A DNA stretch of 64,000 bases, from NCBI RefSeq assembly GCF_037963835.1, contig NZ_CP150145.1, forward strand, positions 3,348,001-3,412,000, given 5' to 3'. The notes beneath the pieces are model-generated. The model was not told the DNA's origin, did no database searches, and was given only the letters and a program-made list of their open reading frames with translations. Below are positions 27,253 to 35,541 of this stretch, piece after piece (positions within the stretch are counted from its first letter, which is position 1; each line of letters begins with the position of its first letter). Source of the stretch: Paenibacillus sp. FSL H8-0332 (GTDB taxonomy: Bacteria > Bacillota > Bacilli > Paenibacillales > Paenibacillaceae). The position numbers were made by a program, and so were the translations under genes.

Positions 27253-27347
27253 GAACGATTGCGGCTATACTTCGGAGACAAACCCGGGAATCACCGGGGA
27301 AGTAAGCTGACATCCAAGCCATCATTAAGAACGTGAGGGGAATGCCT

Positions 27348-28316
27348 ATGGCTCAACCGAGTGCAGTACAAGACAACTTGCGAAAGGAACTGAAGAATCC
27401 CTACCGGCGGAAGGGGCGGCGGCTGCGGACCTGGCACCATAACAAAGCACTATGGCTGCTGTTCCTGCCGTGCCTGCTGTATTATCTGATTTTCCGGTAT
27501 GCACCGATGTTTGGCCTCGTCATTACGTTTAAGGATTATAATCTGTTCAAAGGGATCTGGGCCAGCGACTGGGTGGGGCTGAAATACTACCGGATGTTTT
27601 TGGAGAATCCTGACTTTTGGCCGCTGATGAAGAACACTTTACTGCTGGGCCTGTACAAGCTTGTATTCGGGTTCCCGGCTCCCATCATCCTGGCTATTCT
27701 GCTGAACGAAGTGCGCAAGGCAACATTCAAAAAGTTCGTACAGACTGTCAGTTATCTGCCGCATTTCATCTCCAATGTCATTGTGGCGAGCATGGTCATT
27801 ATGTTCCTGTCGCCCACCGGAGGGCTGATTAACAATCTGCTGGGCACGTTCGGGATTGGACCGATTAACTTCATGAATGAGCCCGGGTTATTCCGGGGGA
27901 TCTATGTCCTGTCGGAGATCTGGCAGCATATCGGCTGGGAGACCATCATCTATCTGGCCGCTCTAACGGCGATTGACCCGCAGCTCTATGAAGCGGCAGA
28001 TATGGACGGGGCCAGCCGGATGCGCAAAATATGGCATGTCACGCTGCCCGGCATCTCACCGGCGATTGTCATCACCCTGATTCTGAATATCGGCAAGGTG
28101 CTGGAGATCGGCTTCGAGAAGGTCTTCCTCATGCAGAACCCGGCGATCTACGATACGGCAGATATCATCAGTACCTATGTCTACCGGGTCGGGATGGAGC
28201 AGGGGAACTTCAGCTACGGTGCCTCCATTGACCTGTTCATGGGCATCATCAGCCTGATCTTCATCTATAGTGCCAATTACATCAGCCGCCGTGTCAGCGA
28301 GACAAGTCTATGGTAG
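27348..28316 (+). CDS. LplB-type ABC importer permease
   Basis: Permease of the LplB/YtcO class with the N-terminal LWLLFLPCLLYYLIFRYAPMFGL segment typical of the family, six helices and an EAA loop (LYEAADMDGASRMRKIWHVTLP, near 215). ATG 27348 lies 7 bases after GAGGGG; GTG 27333 and ATG 27342 are less well placed. First gene of the glycan-utilisation operon. Confidence 0.9.
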   Translation: MAQPSAVQDNLRKELKNPYRRKGRRLRTWHHNKALWLLFLPCLLYYLIFRYAPMFGLVITFKDYNLFKGIWASDWVGLKYYRMFLENPDFWPLMKNTLLLGLYKLVFGFPAPIILAILLNEVRKATFKKFVQTVSYLPHFISNVIVASMVIMFLSPTGGLINNLLGTFGIGPINFMNEPGLFRGIYVLSEIWQHIGWETIIYLAALTAIDPQLYEAADMDGASRMRKIWHVTLPGISPAIVITLILNIGKVLEIGFEKVFLMQNPAIYDTADIISTYVYRVGMEQGNFSYGASIDLFMGIISLIFIYSANYISRRVSETSLW

Positions 28317-28331
28317 AAAAGAGGTGTGGTG

Positions 28332-29201
28332 ATGAGATCACCGAAGTTTTCCTGGTTTAACGTGGTCAGCACGGTCTTCCTGCTGGGGGTTGTAGTGATT
28401 ACGCTCTATCCGTTTCTGCACATGCTTGCGGTATCCCTAAGCAGTGATGTCAATGTCATCAAGAACAACATCTCGTTCTGGCCCAAGGGCTTCAATGTGA
28501 ATATGTACGAGCTGGTGCTTGGAGACCCGAAGATCTGGACGGCCTATAAAAACACGCTGATCTACACCGTGCTAGGCACCCTGATCTCGCTGGTAGTTAC
28601 TTCCACAGGAGCCTATGCGCTCTCCCGCCGGGATATGGCGCTGCGGGGTACCTTCACCCTGTTGATCGTCATCACGATGTTCTTCAGCGGAGGAATGATC
28701 CCGACCTTCCTCGTTGTCCGCTCCCTGGATATGGTGGACACCGTATGGGGCATGGTGCTGCCGGGCGCGGTCAGTACCTGGAACCTGATTCTGATGCGGA
28801 CCTTCTTCTCCGGCATTCCCAAGGAGCTGGAGGAATCCGGCCGCATCGACGGATTGAATGATATCGGGATCTTCATGCGGATCATTGTTCCGCTGTCGAA
28901 GGCTTCCTTCGCCACGATTGCTTTGTTTTACGCCGTGGGCATGTGGAACAACTTCATCTACCCGTTGCTGTATCTGCGCACCCCGGATCTGTTTCCGCTC
29001 CAGGTGCTGCTCCGCAATCTGGTGCTGGCGGGAAGTGCCAGCTCGGGGGATGTGACCGGGATCGGGGGAGATAATCAGGTCGTTGAAGAATCGCTCAAAT
29101 ATGCGACGATTATGGTATCTACCCTGCCGATTCTCACGGTATATCCGTTTGTTCAGAAGTATTTTGTCAAAGGCGCCATGATTGGCGCGGTGAAAGGCTG
29201 A
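28332..29201 (+). CDS. LplC-type ABC importer permease
   Basis: Second permease of the LplC/YtcP class, 289 residues, six helices, EAA loop LEESGRIDGLNDIGIFMRIIVPL near residue 165 and the family ending KYFVKGAMIGAVKG. ATG 28332 is chosen because AGAGGTG lies just upstream. Works with the preceding permease and the lipoprotein that follows. Confidence 0.9.
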   Translation: MRSPKFSWFNVVSTVFLLGVVVITLYPFLHMLAVSLSSDVNVIKNNISFWPKGFNVNMYELVLGDPKIWTAYKNTLIYTVLGTLISLVVTSTGAYALSRRDMALRGTFTLLIVITMFFSGGMIPTFLVVRSLDMVDTVWGMVLPGAVSTWNLILMRTFFSGIPKELEESGRIDGLNDIGIFMRIIVPLSKASFATIALFYAVGMWNNFIYPLLYLRTPDLFPLQVLLRNLVLAGSASSGDVTGIGGDNQVVEESLKYATIMVSTLPILTVYPFVQKYFVKGAMIGAVKG

Positions 29202-29241
29202 TCAGCCTGCGCCATAATTACATTTAAGGGAGAGATGATGA

Positions 29242-30807
29242 ATGAACAAATGGAAGTCTGTAATGCTGCCCCTAGTAACTGCCGCCATGCTGGTGACGGG
29301 CTGTAGCGGAGGCAACAACACTAGCACCCCGCCTGCTGCTACTGGTACATCCGGCGGAGATGCCGCTGCCACTGCCGGGGCGAAGCAGGAGCACACCTTC
29401 ACCGCACTGCTGGACAACAACGCCACCTTCCCCTATTCCAAGGATTGGCCGGTCTGGGGCTGGATCAAGGACAAGACCGGCGTAACTCTGGAGGTGCAGA
29501 CGCCTTCCGGGAAGCTGGCCGAAGCGCTGAACCTGGCGGTAGCCTCCAATGTCCTGCCGGACCTGATGTATATGCCCAACCGCAAGGAATCGAACAAGTT
29601 CGGGCAGCAGGGTGCACTCATCGATCTGATGGAATACATGGACAAGCTGCCGAATTTGAGCGCATGGATGAAGCAATATCCGGATGAGGCGAAGGCGGCG
29701 CTCTCGGCCGACGGCAAAATGTATATGTTCCCGAACCAGGGCTTCGGGGAGACGAACCGCATGATCTGGATGTACCGCCAGGATGTTTTTGAGAAGGAAG
29801 GCATCAAGGCTCCGGCCACCTATGAAGAGCTGCATACAGCCCTCAAGACGCTCAAGGCGAAATACCCGGACAGTTATCCGCTATCGGTCCGTTACGGCCA
29901 GATCCCCGATGAGATGAATATGAGCATGACCGTTAACTATGAGACAGGGGAAGGGGCGTACTATGATTTTGACAAAAAGGAATGGCGTTATGGTCCGACG
30001 GAGGAGAGCTACAAGGAGATGGTCGGCAGATGGAAGCAGTTCTATGATGAAGGGCTGATTCCGCCGGACTTCCTCTCCTTACAGACCAAGCAGTGGCAGG
30101 ATATGGTCTCCACCGGCAAGTCGTTCGTGACAGTTGATTACATCAGCCGGGTGGACTTCTTCAATAATGCGATGCGCAAGGAGAATCCTGAGTTCAATAT
30201 GCAGTTCATGGCTCCTCCTGCCGGGCTTCCCGGCGGTAAACAGCTGAATCCTTATTTTCATTATATGGAGGGCGGACTGACGGTCGCTTCCACCTCCAAG
30301 AATATCGAAGACATCATGAGTTACATGGACTTTTTCTATTCGGAAGACGGGCGGACGCTCAGCAGCTGGGGCGTGGAAGGCGAGACGTATGTGAAGGAAG
30401 GCAGCGCGATCAAGTTCAAGCCGGAATTCACCGATGTCATTGAGATGCGGAAGCAGACGGGGCTGCAGACCAGCGGAACCTATACCTGGATTGACTTCGA
30501 CGCCCATCTGTCCCTGTTCTCGGAGGACCTGAAGCACGCCTATGAAGAAGCCGTCAACTATGATCCGGCCAATATGCAGCCGCGTCCGGCCTTCACGGAG
30601 AAGGAGAATGAAGTCATCTCGATCACCGGGCAGGCGATCAAGAAGCACCGCGACGAGAGCTTCGCGAAGTTCGTCACCGGCTCCCGCAAGCTGGCCGACT
30701 GGGATAAATATGTGGAGGAAATGAACAATCTGGGCGTAGACAAGCTGCTGGAGACGTATAAGGAAGCGTATGACCGCGTGCAGAATATTCAATTAAGCAG
30801 CAACTAA
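29242..30807 (+). CDS. LplA-type ABC importer substrate-binding lipoprotein
   Basis: Large (521 residues) solute-binding lipoprotein with signal ending LVTGC (Cys at about 21) and a Thr/Ala/Gly-rich linker. The size and the TFTALLDNNATFPYSKDWPVW start of the mature domain fit the LplA/YtcQ class, which binds oligosaccharides. From its neighbours the ligand is probably a GlcNAc-containing oligosaccharide (inference). No ATPase gene is present; a shared one is expected. Confidence 0.9.
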   Translation: MNKWKSVMLPLVTAAMLVTGCSGGNNTSTPPAATGTSGGDAAATAGAKQEHTFTALLDNNATFPYSKDWPVWGWIKDKTGVTLEVQTPSGKLAEALNLAVASNVLPDLMYMPNRKESNKFGQQGALIDLMEYMDKLPNLSAWMKQYPDEAKAALSADGKMYMFPNQGFGETNRMIWMYRQDVFEKEGIKAPATYEELHTALKTLKAKYPDSYPLSVRYGQIPDEMNMSMTVNYETGEGAYYDFDKKEWRYGPTEESYKEMVGRWKQFYDEGLIPPDFLSLQTKQWQDMVSTGKSFVTVDYISRVDFFNNAMRKENPEFNMQFMAPPAGLPGGKQLNPYFHYMEGGLTVASTSKNIEDIMSYMDFFYSEDGRTLSSWGVEGETYVKEGSAIKFKPEFTDVIEMRKQTGLQTSGTYTWIDFDAHLSLFSEDLKHAYEEAVNYDPANMQPRPAFTEKENEVISITGQAIKKHRDESFAKFVTGSRKLADWDKYVEEMNNLGVDKLLETYKEAYDRVQNIQLSSN

Positions 30808-30881
30808 TTACAGGGCAGAACCGCAGAAGCACAGGCAAGGCATTCATGGTAATCGCTTGACCATTAAAGGAGGCGCCGCTT

Positions 30882-32408
30882 ATGAAGCAATGGCTGCAAG
30901 GCTTTGGCAAACGGCTTGGATGGATTCTGTGGGTGGTAAGTCTGATTCTGGTTATTTCAGCAGTGGCGGTCCCGGGCACAGCCCGGGCCGCAGGCACCCT
31001 TACACTGGATGAACCGCCCGGGGGATATGGTTCCTCCGGAGGGCCGGTGGAGGTCAGCGGCACCTATACCGGACTGTATGATGTCCGGTTGTATGTGAAC
31101 GGGACGGCCCAGTTCGAGGTGCTGCTGGATGACCCGGACGGGGATGACAGCGGCAGTTGGTCTTATACGCTCGACACCTCCCGTTACAACGGTTCAGTGG
31201 AGCTGGTGGCACGCGGGCTGGATACCACCACCCGCTACGGGGTGTGGAGTCCGTCTGTCACCCTTGAGGTGAACAACCCCGCAGGTGTTGCGCCAGTGGT
31301 GACGATTACGGGTCCGGACGAAGGCGTGTCCTTAAGCGGACAGGTGAATATCACCGTCCAGGCGCAATCATCCTTGCCGGTCTCGGCCGTGCAGGTCCGG
31401 GTGAACCGGGGACCGTGGCAGCAGGCCGCTTATAACGGCACGGAATATGTATATGTCTGGAATACGGCGGGCATCGGTGACCGCACGATCAGCCTGGAGG
31501 CCCGGGCCACGAATGCGCCCGGACGCTACGGCTACAGCCCGACCGTCTATGCGCAGGTCGGTGCCGGCACGCATGAGCCGGCGGTTCCTCTGCCCGATCA
31601 GGACCGGGCCATGTGGATTTGGGAGCCGGAAAGCTATAAGCTGCTGCTGAATCCGGGTTCGCGGGAGGTGCTGGAGTCCTTCGTTACGGACACCGCAACC
31701 TTCGGATCAAAGCCGGTGACGACGCTGTATCTGGCTGTGGGCAACTACGCGGGCTACCGGGCGCTGGAGGAGCAGGAGGATGAGCTGCGCTCCTTCATGC
31801 GCTGGGCGCATGAGCGGAACTTAAGCGTCCATGCCCTTGTCGCGGGCGGAACCTCCCCGGCTTATATGGGTGCTTATGAGCGCTACCATAGTCATGCTGT
31901 CCGGGAGATCGAACAGATTATCAACTACAATCTTGCGGTGGATGCGGATGAGAAGTTCGATGGAATCAATGTGGACATCGAGCCGTATATATCCCCGGAC
32001 TTCAAAGATCCAAGCAAATTCCTGCAAATGGAGTACCTGGATGGCCTGCGTAAAATGATTGACCGCCGCGATACAGCAGGGATACAGCTGCCCTTCGGAC
32101 CGGCTGTGCCCAAATGGTACGATTCATCCGAGCAGGGGGCGAATATCCAGTGGAACGGTACAACGAAATGGTTGTCTGAGCATATCCAGGATATCTCCGA
32201 TTATATCTCCATCATGGATTACCGGGATTCCGCAGACGGAACCGCCGGCATCATTGCCGGAGCTGCCGGTGAGCTGGCCTACGCCGAGGCGATCGGCAAG
32301 CCGGATTCGAGCCGCGAAGAGTACAGGCAGCCGGTTATTATTATGCCAGCGCCCATGACCTTCCGCACACCACCGCGCTGCTGCCGCATGGAGGGCTTAG
32401 CGGATTAA
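30882..32408 (+). CDS. secreted GH18-like glycosidase, 3' end frameshifted
   Basis: Signal peptide (about residues 1-36, ending ARA), two Ig-like beta-sandwich domains (about 38-130 and 140-225), then a TIM-barrel region with FDGINVDIEPY (about residue 360), which resembles the GH18 DxxDxDxE catalytic signature. The frame then leaves the family-like sequence near 32300 (after AYAEAIGKPDS) and stops at 32408, while the remaining domains continue in another frame. It follows AAAGGAGG and lies in the amino-sugar operon. Possible substrates are chitin or N-glycan type GlcNAc polymers. The last barrel strands seem missing, so activity is doubtful. The GH18 assignment rests on one motif and on context. 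Confidence 0.65.
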   Translation: MKQWLQGFGKRLGWILWVVSLILVISAVAVPGTARAAGTLTLDEPPGGYGSSGGPVEVSGTYTGLYDVRLYVNGTAQFEVLLDDPDGDDSGSWSYTLDTSRYNGSVELVARGLDTTTRYGVWSPSVTLEVNNPAGVAPVVTITGPDEGVSLSGQVNITVQAQSSLPVSAVQVRVNRGPWQQAAYNGTEYVYVWNTAGIGDRTISLEARATNAPGRYGYSPTVYAQVGAGTHEPAVPLPDQDRAMWIWEPESYKLLLNPGSREVLESFVTDTATFGSKPVTTLYLAVGNYAGYRALEEQEDELRSFMRWAHERNLSVHALVAGGTSPAYMGAYERYHSHAVREIEQIINYNLAVDADEKFDGINVDIEPYISPDFKDPSKFLQMEYLDGLRKMIDRRDTAGIQLPFGPAVPKWYDSSEQGANIQWNGTTKWLSEHIQDISDYISIMDYRDSADGTAGIIAGAAGELAYAEAIGKPDSSREEYRQPVIIMPAPMTFRTPPRCCRMEGLAD

Positions 32409-33181
32409 CCCTATCGTCAGGCAGCTGGGACAAGCCTTTTGCCGCCAGTGACAAATCCTATACCGTAACAGTCAACAGCAATGTAACTTCGCTGCAGGTC
32501 ACACCGGTTACCGCCAAGGCGTCGGATGCATTGCGGGTTAACGGACTGCCCGTGGCATCGGGAACAGCCGCATCCGTTACGATCGGTTCAGAGCCTGCTG
32601 ATGTCTCGGTCCTGGTGTACCACGAGGATGGAACCGCAGATCTCTATCTGCTGCATATCGAGAGAAGTCAGACGGCAGATCCGGTGATCCCGGTGACCAT
32701 GGATGCCTTTGTCCATGAGCACCAGCCCTCCGCTAATTTCGGTCAGGAGCCAGTGCTGGAGGTCGCCGACCTTCCGAACGCACTGGGCGGAGGGGACCGC
32801 ATCGCCTTCATGAAGGCCGATCTTAATCTCTCTGGGACGGCGGTGCAGTCCGTAACCCTGAATGTGTATGTCACTGCTCCCCCGGCTTCCCCGGTTACAC
32901 TTGCACTAAAAGGGTACACCAGTGCGCAGTGGACCGAGAGCGGCATCACCTGGAATAACCGCCCTGTCACCGGCGGAGCGAATCTCGGAACAGTCCGGGT
33001 CACCGGGGGCGGGTGGTACAGCGCCGATGTGACCGCTTATGTTGTCGCGGCAGCGGCGGCTGGACTTACGCCGACCTTTCAGTGGAGCGACCCCAACACT
33101 TCCGGCATTGTTGTATCGCTGGCCAGTTCAAAGAATTCGGATAACAAGCCATATCTGCTGGTGAACAGCGGAATCTATTAG
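32409..33181 (+). pseudogene. frameshifted C-terminal part of the GH18-like protein
   Basis: In the +2 frame sequence is open from about 32285, overlapping the preceding frame, to 33181. It encodes a cadherin-like beta-sandwich (LSGLTLSSGSWDKPF then FAASDKSYTVTV) and a DNRLRE/CBM-like domain (about 32690-33170; MDAFVHEHQPSANFG, WTESGITWNNRP). No start codon with a ribosome site precedes it. These are typical accessory modules of secreted glycosidases, so this is the lost tail of the upstream protein. An out-of-frame deletion near 32300 would explain both the frame change and the short barrel. Confidence 0.65.
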
Positions 33182-33227
33182 AGAAGGGGCGGTCACTTCC
33201 GCCCCTATAAGGAGGAGAGGGTTCATC

Positions 33228-34004
33228 ATGGAAGAGACGTTGATTCCGGCGGCAGGGCATCTAGTGGAGCGTATACGCGTTCTGGTCTATAACCAGCGCA
33301 GCCAAATGGGAGCAGCAGCGGCAGGAGCGGTCGGGCAGAGCATCAGAGACTTGCAGGGGAAGTCCCAGGCTCCGGTCCGCATTGTATTTGCCGCAGCTCC
33401 GTCACAGAATGAGTTGTATGAGGGACTGGTTAGAGAGCAGGGGATTGACTGGTCCCGGGTGCATGCTTTTCATATGGATGAATATATCGGGCTGCCGGCA
33501 GTCGCTCCCCAGCGCTTCGGAAACTACTTGCAGGAACGGTTGTTCAGCATAGTCAATCCCGGACGGATTGAGCTGCTGGGCTGGACGGGCAATATTGAAG
33601 AGGAGTGCCGGAGATACGCGGCGCTGCTGAATGAAGCTCCTATTGATATCGTCTGTCTGGGGATCGGGGAGAACGGGCATGTTGCGTTCAATGATCCGCC
33701 TGTAGCCGATTTTGCCGATCCGTTTCTTGTGAAAGCAGTCGAATTAGACGAAGACTGCCGGACGCAGCAGGTGAATGACGGCTGCTTCGCCAGCCTGGAC
33801 GATGTACCTACCCATGCGCTTACACTGACCGTGCCCGCCTTGATGGCAGGTCACCATCTGTTCGCCATTGTTCCCGGGAAGGCCAAGCAGGCTGCATTGC
33901 AGGCGGCGCTTCATGGCCCGCTCAGTACCGTGTGCCCGGCGAGCATCCTACGGACTCATCCCTCCATTACGCTGTTCACGGACCTGGATGCCTTCGGCTC
34001 ATGA
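33228..34004 (+). CDS. nagB: glucosamine-6-phosphate deaminase
   Basis: Converts glucosamine-6-phosphate to fructose-6-phosphate and ammonia in the cytoplasm. Motifs: HMDEYIGL with the catalytic Asp, GIGENGHVAFNDP, and TQQVNDGCF; length 258 is normal. ATG follows AAGGAGGAGAGGG. Its stop overlaps the nagA start (ATGA at 34001). The N-terminal sugar-binding strand is less conserved than in typical NagB (AAAPSQNEL in place of the usual LATGSTP-like loop), so it could be a divergent paralogue. Confidence 0.88.
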   Translation: MEETLIPAAGHLVERIRVLVYNQRSQMGAAAAGAVGQSIRDLQGKSQAPVRIVFAAAPSQNELYEGLVREQGIDWSRVHAFHMDEYIGLPAVAPQRFGNYLQERLFSIVNPGRIELLGWTGNIEEECRRYAALLNEAPIDIVCLGIGENGHVAFNDPPVADFADPFLVKAVELDEDCRTQQVNDGCFASLDDVPTHALTLTVPALMAGHHLFAIVPGKAKQAALQAALHGPLSTVCPASILRTHPSITLFTDLDAFGS

Positions 34005-35167
34005 ATGGTGTGATCTCGGGAAGACATTACAGAACCGGCCTGCCGCTTGAGGTCCACGTTAACGATGGTGTCATTGAAGCCGTTCATACGCTGGCCGAGA
34101 GTCAGCATATGAACGATTGGCCCTGGCTTGCGCCGGGGCTGATAGATTTGCAGGTGAATGGCGGCTGGGGGCTGGACCTGAACACGCTTCCGCTTAAGCC
34201 GGAGACCGTAGCCGGACTCTCGCGCCGCCTGCTGACCCGGGGAGTCACCTCGTATTGCCCGACCCTGATTACGAATGGGCCGGACCAGCTTGCCCAGGCA
34301 GCATCCGCGATTGATGAAGCCGTGCGGACACAGCCGGTTATCGCCGGGCAGATTGCAGGCATCCATCTGGAGGGGCCCTTCCTGTCGCCGGAGGACGGTC
34401 CGCGCGGGGCGCATCCCCTAGAGCATATCTGCCCGCCTGACTGGGAGTCCTTCTGCCGCTGGCAGGAAGCGGCGGAGGGACTGATCAGGATCATCACCGT
34501 GTCGCCCGAATGGCCGGGAGCTGCAGCCTTCATCTCCAGATGCACCGCTTCCGGCGTCCGGGTCTCCATCGGACACACAGCCGCCTCAACGGAGCAGATC
34601 CGGCAAGCAGTGGCCGCAGGCGCGGTGATGTCTACTCATCTGGGCAACGGTACACATCTTACACTTCCGCGCCATCCCCATTATCTGTGGGAGCAGCTGG
34701 CTGCCGATGAGCTGTATGGCTGCATGATTGCCGACGGCTGCCATCTGCCGGATGCGCTGCTGAAGGTGATTCTGCGGGTGAAGCAGAGCCGGGCGATTCT
34801 GGTCAGCGATGCCGTCTCGCTGAGCGGCATGGCGCCGGGTGCCTACCGGCTGCATATCGGCGGCGACGTGGTGCTGACGCCGGAGGGGCGGCTGCATCTG
34901 GCGGGCCATCCGCGGCTGCTGGCCGGATCGGCCATGATGCTCCCGGACCAGGTGTCCTACCTGGCCCGGGCCGGGCTGGTGCCGCTGGAGGACGCGCTCG
35001 ACTGCGCCTCGCTTCACCCGGCCCGGCTGCTGGGGCTCCCGCAGGCTGCCGGGCTTACCGCCGGTTCGCCTGCGGATCTGATCGGCTTCCGCAAAGTCGG
35101 CGGCGGAGACCTGGAGATTCAAGCGGTATGGAAGAACGGCCGGATTACAGCGGCCAAGAAGGACTAG
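34001..35167 (+). CDS. nagA: N-acetylglucosamine-6-phosphate deacetylase
   Basis: Amidohydrolase that removes acetate from GlcNAc-6-P, giving the substrate of NagB. Motifs: DLQVNGGWG, HLEGPFLSPEDGPRGAHP (metal Glu), IGHTAAS, STHLGNGTH, and ILVSDAVSLSG (catalytic Asp). About 388 residues. ATG 34001 overlaps the nagB stop by 4 bases, giving translational coupling. Last gene before the tandem-repeat region. Confidence 0.92.
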   Translation: MNGVISGRHYRTGLPLEVHVNDGVIEAVHTLAESQHMNDWPWLAPGLIDLQVNGGWGLDLNTLPLKPETVAGLSRRLLTRGVTSYCPTLITNGPDQLAQAASAIDEAVRTQPVIAGQIAGIHLEGPFLSPEDGPRGAHPLEHICPPDWESFCRWQEAAEGLIRIITVSPEWPGAAAFISRCTASGVRVSIGHTAASTEQIRQAVAAGAVMSTHLGNGTHLTLPRHPHYLWEQLAADELYGCMIADGCHLPDALLKVILRVKQSRAILVSDAVSLSGMAPGAYRLHIGGDVVLTPEGRLHLAGHPRLLAGSAMMLPDQVSYLARAGLVPLEDALDCASLHPARLLGLPQAAGLTAGSPADLIGFRKVGGGDLEIQAVWKNGRITAAKKD

Positions 35168-35290
35168 GAGAGTAACAGAATTAAAGAACTGACTCCATTT
35201 CACATTTCATAACGGGACAGCAGAACGTTGCGTTCGTACAGAACAATCAGAAATAAATGTAGTGGAGTGGTCATAATGAGGCCATCCGGC

Positions 35291-35478
35291 CCAATGTAGT
35301 CGAAAAACCGAACACATTGCGATCGGACGCGGCGCATGGGCCAAATGTAATCGAAAAACCGAACACATTGCGACCGGGGACGGTGAGTAGGCCCAATGTA
35401 GTCGAAAAACCGAACACATTGCGACCGGACGCGGCGCGTGGGCTCAATGTAATCGAAAAACCGAACACAATCGTAGCT
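35291..35478. repeat. 51-bp tandem repeat, about 3.7 copies
   Basis: The core AATGTARTCGAAAAACCG begins at 35293, 35344, 35395 and 35446, an exact 51-bp period. The last copy is shortened. Each unit holds an inverted repeat CAATGT...ACATTG around an A-rich loop. Because 51 is a multiple of three, both strands have open frames with 17-residue repeats, but these have no ribosome sites and I do not call them genes. The rest of the 374-bp gap (35168-35541) holds only a short GAACG-N3-CGTTC palindrome (about 35223-35233). Confidence 0.9.
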
Positions 35479-35541
35479 GGTTTCGCCTTACTGATCCAAT
35501 CCATAAAATTAAACCTGACGTTGTAAGAGGAGGAGAGTGCG

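Noticed and set aside
30843..30860. cre site TGGTAATCGCTTGACCA before the GH18-like gene
   Set aside because: It fits the 14-base cre consensus at only about 10 positions and lies inside the operon, so I do not call it.
35291..35478. CRISPR-like array
   Set aside because: The units are contiguous near-identical 51-mers with no variable spacers, and no cas genes are present.
35207..35526. Open frames on both strands with 17-residue repeats (CSVFRLH-type and NVIEKPNTLRP-type)
   Set aside because: They are produced by the 51-bp DNA repeat, whose period is a multiple of three. Neither has a ribosome site or any sequence outside the repeat that looks coding.
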